Shown one piece after another: positions 56,493 to 64,000 of a DNA stretch of 64,000 nt. The stretch is taken from positions 77,367,580 to 77,431,579 of the forward strand of contig NC_083610.1 in NCBI RefSeq assembly GCF_029168945.1, given 5' to 3'. The first letter of the stretch is position 1, and every line of letters begins with the position of its first letter. A program made the translations under genes and the position numbers. Source of the DNA: Cannabis sativa. Lineage: Eukaryota > Streptophyta > Magnoliopsida > Rosales > Cannabaceae. The notes beneath the pieces are model-generated. The model did no database searches. It worked only from the letters and a program-made list of their open reading frames with translations, and had not been told where the DNA came from.

Positions 56493-59400
56493 ATGGGTTC
56501 TCGAGGAAAGCTTTTATTTGATCTCAACGAACTCCCTTCCGAGGATAACAATGAGGACAGCGATGGGGTCGTACGTTTCCAGCCACAGAAGGCCCTTCCA
56601 TCTGCAAATCCCGAGACTATGGAAAGGTTAGCAGTGTCAGCTACTGCCAAAGGAAATGCAAACAAGAATTCTTTTTCTCACGCATCATCTGTATCTGGTT
56701 TTCAACCCTTTGTTCGACCCAGGTCTGCCCATGGCCCTGAAGGGGGTATTGAACAGAAGATGAGACATCAGATTTCCAACAATCCCTCTACTTCTAAGTC
56801 AAATAAAGAGGATATGAAAGCAGTACCTGTTTCTGGTAGTTCAGATGCTCCACCAACAGAAAGAGAAGAAGGAGAATGGTCTGATGCTGAGGGTGAGGGT
56901 TCTGCCGTAGTATATAGAAGTAGACGTATGGATAAACAGGTTAAAGTTTCACAAGAGCAGGTAATGTCTGGAGCAATGGACCATGTTGCTTCTGGTGCTA
57001 CTGCTGATGGTAGTTCGTCCTGTGTAAAAAATTCTGAAATTGCCAAGGATGAAAGTATCAAAAATTTGTCTTTAGAAGTAGATCCAATTGCTAATGATGA
57101 AAGTGGGAAAGTCAGCCGTAACATAGAAGGGAGTCTAAAAACTGATGATGTATCTGTGGATTGTCAAGAGGAGCCTGGTTGTATTCCAAAGCAACGGGAA
57201 GTTAAGGGTATTGAAGCAATTCATGCAATTAAGTGTGCAAATAATCCGGTGAAGAGGAAGATAGATCAGCAGCATGAAGCAAAGTTGGGAAAGAAACGTA
57301 GTAGGCAGACCATGTTTCTTAATTTGGAAGATGTTAAGCAGGCTGGTTCTATTAAATCTTCAACGCCTCGAAGGCAAGCTTTCTCTTCAGCTATTGGAAC
57401 TAGAACAGTGAAGGAAACCCGTACAGCTCCTCCACCTGTGGAGCGCTTTGTAGAAAAGCAAAATCAATCAATACTGAAAGAACATAGACAAGTTGACGCC
57501 TCTTGTGGCGAAGAAGGAAATCCTTTGGAATCGAGTGAATCAAAATACGAAACCAACGGTGATGTCAATTCTGGGATTGTTAAGTCTAGGAAGCAAATTG
57601 CTGGTGACAGTGATGCAGCTATGGAGGCCTTGCCACCTGTTCCTAGACAGAGTTCATGGAAGCAGCCTACAGATACAAGGCAACCGAAGAATTTGCAGGG
57701 TTCAAATAGGAAGCCATTGCTTTCAGGTTATAATTCCATGGACTCAAAAGTTGGAAACAAAAAGCCGCAGCCAGCCAAGAAGCAAACAACTTTGAGTAAT
57801 GCATACCAAGACACATCAGTAGAGCGTCTTATACGGGAGGTCACCAATGAAAAGTTTTGGCATCACCCAGGTATGATTTGTACAATCTTTTGTTATAATT
57901 TTGTTCTCTGGTGCCTTTATATTTCATCGTACTTGGAAACTTTGGGCTATTTTCAGTGACAAGTTTTGTTTTTTTTTTATGCTAAATCTTAATGACAACA
58001 GAACTAGCGAAGGTAATGAAAATTATACTGTGAAATCGAGCATTTGAGCTAACATGATTTTACTGTAACATCTCAATTTCACTATGTAGTTTTTGTCACC
58101 ATTTTTTCGCATTGTCAATGTCATGCTCTCAATCTCATGGTATATTGATTAAAGGGCGTGGAGTTTTTGATCTGATATATTGCTATGATGATTTGTGTTT
58201 TACCTAAAAGAGTAGGAAGTTTTGGTAAAATTGTTTTGACTACAACAACTATGTGATGATTGTGTTCTACCCAAGTAAATATAAATATTTTTGGTCAAAT
58301 TAGTATTTTAACTATTTCCTTTTTTTGAAGAAATTATTTTAGCTATTTCAATCAGATTTTATTATATTTTGCTCAGGAGTGCTGGAATAACCCTTTCAAA
58401 GTTTGTTCTCTAACCATTGGCAGGGCATGTTTGATAGAAACTTTTGCCATCATGATGAATTTTGATTAGTGCTGTGACAATATTTGATGATTTATAACAC
58501 TCCCCAGCTTATTATAATGAAAAGTTTTCATTACTGGTTCAATTGCTTTTTTAGGTTTAATATAACTTCCTTTTGTGCTTATGTGGACTGCCTTTGTTGT
58601 GAATTCTTTTGGTGATCTGGTTCCTTAGTATTGCATGATTTCATGTATCTCTATTTATAATCGTTAAATTCTTATTCTAGTTGGGGAAGGGGATTTAGTG
58701 ATCTCTCTTTGATTGATTGTTTTATGAGTTGAAATTATTATTCTCAGGGGAGACTGACCTCCAATGTGTTCCTGGTCGGTTTGAATCTGTGGAGGAGTAT
58801 GTCAGAGTATTTGAGCCTTTGCTGTTTGAGGAATGCAGAGCACAGCTTTACAGCACGTGGGAGGAATTAAGTGAAACAATATCAAGAGATACACATGTAA
58901 TGGTCCGTGTAAAGAGCATTGAAAGGAGAGAAAGAGGTACTGCAAAGTCTACAGGTCCTTTTTTTTCCTGTTGGTTGATGCCATGGTACACCCGATTACT
59001 GAATGGTTGAAAGTATATCTTTGTTTACAGCTGAAGCATATAGGCTATATTTGCTTTGCTGTGATCATACTGTTTTTATGAGGCTCTAAGCATGATGGAA
59101 TATTATTACATGAAACCTGTATTTTTTGGAAAATGTTTCTGCCGCGGTGGCATGCAATATTAAATGCATTTAATGTGATTTGGGCTTTTATTTTAGCTAA
59201 ATTAACCAAAGCATGTGTCTTTTTGTTGTAGGATGGTATGATGTAGTTGTCCTTCCATCAAATGAGTGCAAATGGACATTTAAGGAAGGAGATGTAGCTA
59301 TTCTTTCATCTCCCAGGCCTGGATCTGGTACATATTGGACAATATATTTCTTCCATTCATTGATTATTAGATTGTAGACCTTTAGTCAAGTTTTCCTAAT

Positions 59401-62342
59401 TATAATTCCTATTTGTCAATTAGCTCGATCCAAGCGTAGCAACACTTCTGTTGCTGATGATGATGAAGATCTAGAAATCAGCGGACGTGTGGCGGGTACT
59501 GTTAGGCGACACATTCCTCTTGATACTCGTGATCCTCTAGGGGCTATCCTTCACTTTTACATCGGCGACTCGCATGATTTTAATGGGTATTTTAGGATTT
59601 GCAACTTATTTTCTTTGCTCCTTTTCACAATCTTTTGCTCTTCTTTTGTTTTTTTTGTTGTGGTGGTGTTGTGACTTTTATATTGTTCTCTCAGCAATCG
59701 TGTTGACTTTTTTCATCTATCCTTTTTGGTTGATTTTTCCAGCTCAAATGATGATGACCATATTGTGAGAAAACTGCTGCCTAAAAGTACTTGGTACTTA
59801 ACTGTGCTTGGTTCTCTTGCAACTACTCAGCGGGAGTACGTTGCACTTCATGCATTTCGTCGTCTGAATTCACAGGTGACTGTCATTTATAACGTCTTTT
59901 GGTTCTTGAAGTTTTTCTTCAACATTTGACTGACCTTTTTGTGCAGATGCAAGCTGCAATTCTTCAGCCTAGTCCGGAACATTTCCCAAAATATGAGCAG
60001 CAAACCCCTGCCATGCCAGACTGTTTCACGCAGAACTTTGTTGATCATTTGCACAGGACCTTCAATGGACCCCAGTTAGCAGCAATCCAGTGGGCAGCAA
60101 CGCATACAGCTGCTGGTACTACTGGTGGGATTACAAAAAAGCAAGATCCGTGGCCCTTTACTCTTGTCCAAGGACCTCCTGGAACAGGTAAGACACACAC
60201 TGTCTGGGGAATGCTAAATGTCATCCATCTTGTCCAGTATCAACATTATTACACTTCTTTGCTCAAGAAACTTGCACCAGAGAGCTATAAGCAGGGGAAC
60301 GAAAGCAGCTCTGACCATGTGACTGTGGGATCGATTGATGAGGTTCTTCTAAATATGGATCAGAATCTCTTTCGTACCCTTCCAAAGCTCTGCCCCAAGC
60401 CTAGGATGTTAGTTTGTGCCCCATCTAATGCTGCAACTGATGAGCTTCTTGCTCGTGTCCTTGACCGTGGATTCATCGATGGTGAGATGAAGGTTTATCG
60501 GCCTGATGTGGCGCGGGTTGGGGTTGATTCACAGACACGAGCTGCTCAGGCTGTCTCTGTTGAGCGGAGAACTGAACAACTTTTGGTCAAGAGTCGAGAG
60601 GAAGTCTATGGATGGATGCACCAATTAAGAAGCCGTGAAGCTCAGTTTGCTGCACAGATAACTAATCTACAAAGAGAACTTACTGTTGCAGCTGCTGCTG
60701 TTCGTTCCCAAGGGTCAGTTGGTGTTGATCCTGATGTTCTCGTAGCCAGGGATCAGAATCGTGATGCATTGCTCCAGAGCCTTGCAGCAGCAGTTGAAGG
60801 CAGAGATAAAATTTTAGTTGAATTGTCTCGCCTTGTCATATTAGAAGGGAAGTTCCGTCCTGGCAGCAACTTCAATTTGGAAGAAGCACGTGCTAATCTA
60901 GAGGCAAGTTTTGCAAATGAGGCTGAGGTTGTTTTTACTACTGTCTCGAGCAGTGGTCGAAAATTGTTTTCTCGTCTTACTCATGGGTTTGATATGGTGG
61001 TGATAGATGAGGCAGCTCAAGCAAGTGAAGTGGCAATTCTTCCTCCTCTTTCTCTTGGTGCTGCAAGATGTGTACTTGTTGGGGATCCTCAACAGCTCCC
61101 TGCAACCGTTATTAGCAAGGCAGCTGGAACTTTGCTATACAGTAGAAGTCTTTTCGAAAGATTCCAGCTAGCAGGATGTCCCACAATGTTGTTATCTGTT
61201 CAGTACAGGATGCATCCTCAAATCCGTGATTTCCCTTCAAGGTACTTCTACCAAGGACGCCTTACAGACAGTGAGAGTGTGGCTAATTTACCTGATGAGG
61301 TTTACTATAAGGACCGTTTACTTCAGCCTTACATCTTTTTTGACATTACTCATGGGCGGGAATCACACAGAGGTGGATCTGCTTCTTATGAAAACACACA
61401 TGAAGCACAAATTTGCCTTCGGATGTATGAGCATCTTCAGAAAACTGTGAAATCTTTTGGAGTTGGTAAAGTCACAGTTGGCATAATCACGCCATACAAG
61501 CTGCAGTTAAAATGTCTTCAACGTGTGTTTGGGGAAGTTCTGAATTCAGAAGAAGGAAAGGACATATATATAAATACTGTAGATGCTTTCCAGGGCCAAG
61601 AACGTGATGTGATTATAATGTCATGTGTGCGTGCTTCAAGCCACGGGGTTGGCTTTGTTGCAGACATCCGTCGAATGAATGTCGCTCTCACTCGTGCAAG
61701 AAGAGCTCTTTGGGTAAGGTTTCCATTTTCACCTTTCTATTTTGGTTTAAAGCATTGTTGTGTTCCATCAAAAAAAAAGCATATTGTTGTGTTACTCCTT
61801 TTATGATTGTGCACCTGGTAACTTTATAACACTGATTTATATGCTTTATTATGAACAATTTTATTTCTTTATATATATAGTTTTCCCTAAAACTAAATAT
61901 GTGTTTACAGGTCATGGGAAATGCAAATGCTTTAACACATTCTGATGACTGGGGTGCATTGATTGCTGATGCCAAAGCCCGGAACTGTTACATGGACATG
62001 GACTCTATCCCCAAAGATATTTTGGCACTGAAGGGACCTTCTTACAATCCCATGCCAGGAAAGATGCTACCAAATATGAGGGGTTTAAGGTCTTCTGGAC
62101 CAAGACATAAATCATTTGATATGCATATGGAGTCTAGGTCAGGCACACCATCTGAAGATGAAGAGAAGTCAAGTGCCTCAGTAATATCTAGGAATGGAAG
62201 TTACAGGCACTTTAAACCACAGTTTGATAATTCCTTGGACGACTTTGATCAGTCAGCAGGTGATAAATCTAGGGATGCCTGGCAATATGGTATTCAAAAG
62301 AAGCAAAGTTCTTCTGGGGCTGTGGCAAAGAGAGAGATGTAG
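56493..62342 (+). CDS. SEN1/UPF1-type SF1 helicase (AAA_11/AAA_12), probable nuclear RNA/DNA helicase
   Basis: Seven exons: 56493-57870, 58748-58936, 59232-59327, 59424-59586, 59743-59875, 59947-61713, 61911-62342. All sites are GT-AG, the phases agree and the total is 4158 nt (1385 residues). Residues 1-450 are low-complexity and probably disordered, starting MGSRGKLLFDLNELP with a DLNxxP (EAR-like) motif. Helicase motifs: Walker A GPPGTGKT (729-736), DEAA (1007-1010), GDPQQLP (from 1032), QYRMHP, QGQERD (from 1202) and LTRARR (from 1234, arginine finger region). Family members unwind RNA/DNA duplexes and R-loops and act in transcription termination or RNA surveillance. Close Arabidopsis relatives are At4g30100/At2g19120-type proteins. 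The tail (1242-1385) is Ser-rich. The start was chosen by the conserved MGSRG. Confidence 0.92.
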
Positions 62343-63130
62343 TTAAAGATGGTTGTCTATTAATTCTGTTGTGCTTCTAGGAGCTTCATGACATTTTTTA
62401 TTTTCCTGATCTTGGATGGTACACTTGGTGCTCTGCCAGTAAGCCCTTTGGGCATTAGCGCTCTGCATGCTGGTCCCAAGAGTTTGAAGCATTCAATTAG
62501 AGACACTTCCGTATCGGACTTCATGCTGATTAAAATTGCAGGTGAACATATGAATAAAAGGGAAAGAAAAGAAAAGGAATTGGAAGAGAGGGCGGTCTGG
62601 TTGAGAGTGGAAGTTGGATGAAATTGCAGAAAGATTTGTTTAGTTGAATCAACTCCTACAATTTCTCTCACCAGAGGCGGCTTTTGATGCTTGTTTGGTG
62701 GTGAAAAAACATAACCACTTTCCATTTGGTCCTCCAGCTTACAGGCTTGTGAAGGTATTCTTATAATTTTTTTTTTTAAAAATGGTCTCAGAAATTTATT
62801 GCACTTTCATAGAACACTTGCATGTTGCGATCGACCAACTTCTTTGTAACTGGACGAGTCCGTTTCAGTTTACATCTCACAGGTTGAATACCATTTGTCC
62901 AGGAATCTTATTGGTGGTATCAACAAGCTGCAAAGTTTTAATGAAGGAAATTCGGCCAATGTTTGGTGGCTACTCACTTAGCTGTTCTAACAAGTATACA
63001 CCGCTAACTTTGTTTTTTTTCTTCTTTTTCTTTTTTGTTGTTGGCACTTCCAGTTAGAAAATTGACATCACAAATGCATAGGTGCAGTGTAAATTTTTTT
63101 GAACATGAATAATTATTGTTACATGTCAAT
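62343..63130 (+). other. 3'UTR and downstream flank of the helicase gene
   Basis: No coding feature recognised. AATGAATGAAAAATGG near 63128 could serve as a polyadenylation region. A minus-strand frame at 62360-62725 lies entirely within this 3'UTR and has no recognisable domain. Confidence 0.45.
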
Positions 63131-63303
63131 GAATGAAAAATGGAAATGTAAAATTTTGGTGGATTTTTGATGTTTGTTTGTTTAAATGTTTAAGTGGTAT
63201 AGACTTGTCTGTAAGTATAACATGGCAGCAAAGCAATAATTCCCTATTACTCGAAATGTTTTTATTTTATTTTATTTTTTATTTTTCTCAAGATACTCAA
63301 ATC

Positions 63304-63460
63304 TAGTCAGGAATGGCAAATGGGGCGGGTGTGCCCCGACCCGAGAAGTCATTGCCCCGCCCCGATTACTTCAGAAGTTTAGCTGGGTCTGACCCGACCC
63401 GATCCAACCGGGTTGTATTCGACCCGATCCAACCGGGTTGTCTATGTGACTAGGGTCAAT
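63304..63460. repeat. GC-rich hAT-like end fragment with a tandem 26-bp repeat
   Basis: GGCAAATGGGGCGGG and CCCCGACCCG motifs resemble sub-ends of plant hAT elements. CGACCCGATCCAACCGGGTT occurs twice in tandem (about 63396 and 63420). No TSD found. Confidence 0.45.
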
Positions 63461-63713
63461 TTCTGGGTAAAGATTTTCCCCCTAAATCAACTTTATACTT
63501 GTGTGAGGTTGACTTGATGACGAGAATTAAGCTCGTTTCTCTTGAAACTACAAGGTGGGCATTAATTTTGACAATCTCAACAACTGTTTTCTGTTCTTCA
63601 ACGACTCCTAGTGCAATTAGGGATTTCAAAAATTGTGTTCTCAGTTGAAATAGGGAATTCGAAATTTAAAGCTAAAAGGAAAGAGAGAAAAAGAAAAGAT
63701 AATAGTCTTTTTT

Positions 63714-63731
63714 TCTCTCTCTCTCTCTCTC
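63714..63731. repeat. (CT)n microsatellite
   Basis: About nine CT units, followed by AAATTTAAATTTAAATTTA. Confidence 0.85.
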
Positions 63732-63780
63732 ATCTTTCTTTTTAAATTTAAATTTAAATTTACTCCTTATTGGCTTAGGA

Positions 63781-63880
63781 GAAGAGGAGATCAATTGCCA
63801 TAAATAGAATACTCCTCTAATCACCTTTCCCATTGCTTCAAACTCCTATTGATGAAGAGGAGATCAATTGCCATAAATAG
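63781..63880. repeat. 73-bp partial tandem repeat
   Basis: GAAGAGGAGATCAATTGCCA followed by TAAATAG occurs at 63781 and again at 63854 (27 identical bases), each preceded by an ACTCCT-ATTG block. The second unit is cut short. The flank to the window end is CT- and T-rich with no gene seen. Confidence 0.75.
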
Positions 63881-64000
63881 AGTTTGAGAATTCAACTTCT
63901 ATTAATTCTTTAAGTGTTTTTCAATTTCAGGTAAAAATTCAAAATTTTCATTTTTTTTTTCAATTTTTTTTCTCCTTCTCCTTTTGTAAAGCTTAGTTTA

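Noticed and set aside
62360..62725. Minus-strand 121-codon frame downstream of the helicase
   Set aside because: Lies in the helicase 3'UTR and has no recognisable domain or splice context.
1..64000. tRNA, rRNA or other structural RNA genes
   Set aside because: None recognised by eye on either strand; a covariance-model search could not be run.

Overview
The window is plant nuclear DNA, most likely from a eudicot; the species cannot be named from the sequence. The reasons are spliced genes with GT-AG introns and TATA boxes, an AT-rich background, nested plant-type LTR retrotransposons (Ty3/gypsy Tat lineage and Ty1/copia), small MITEs with target-site duplications (TSDs), and a nuclear scrap of chloroplast petB.

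Two host genes sit at the edges. At the left (1013-3269, minus) is a four-exon Cdc1/Ted1/MPPE1-like metallophosphoesterase; its reading frame closes exactly across three introns to give 388 codons. At the right (56493-62342, plus) is a seven-exon SEN1/UPF1-type SF1 RNA/DNA helicase of 1385 codons, with a TATA box near 55328 and a probable 5'UTR intron.

Everything between about 4 and 54 kb is transposon. From left to right: a solo Tat-type LTR (4282-5030); a Mutator-type MITE (5438-5963); a petB fragment; an old Tat element 'C' split by later insertions (6849-7694 and 22651-27921); copia element 'A' (7695-22650) inside C's gag; a Tat deletion derivative 'G1' (14373-20932) inside A's 3' LTR; a hAT-type MITE (22721-23438) in C's gag; a copia LTR fragment (27922-28518); a nearly complete 12.35-kb Tat element 'G2' (29536-41885); copia element 'B' (42112-52224), an inverted relative of A; a putative solo LTR; and a Helitron-like segment.

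The most interesting content is in G1 and G2. Besides gag-pol, this family carries a second gene on the opposite strand between pol and the 3' LTR. That antisense gene has its own TATA box, a 5'UTR intron and two further introns, and encodes a protein resembling the 'putative gypsy type transposon' (Transposase_28-like) family with a long C-terminal coiled coil. G1 has lost gag and nearly all of pol but keeps the whole antisense unit. Between the convergent sense and antisense genes lies an array of short hairpins, one of which shows a compensatory base-pair change. Both copies of the antisense gene carry breaks in this assembly, at different places.
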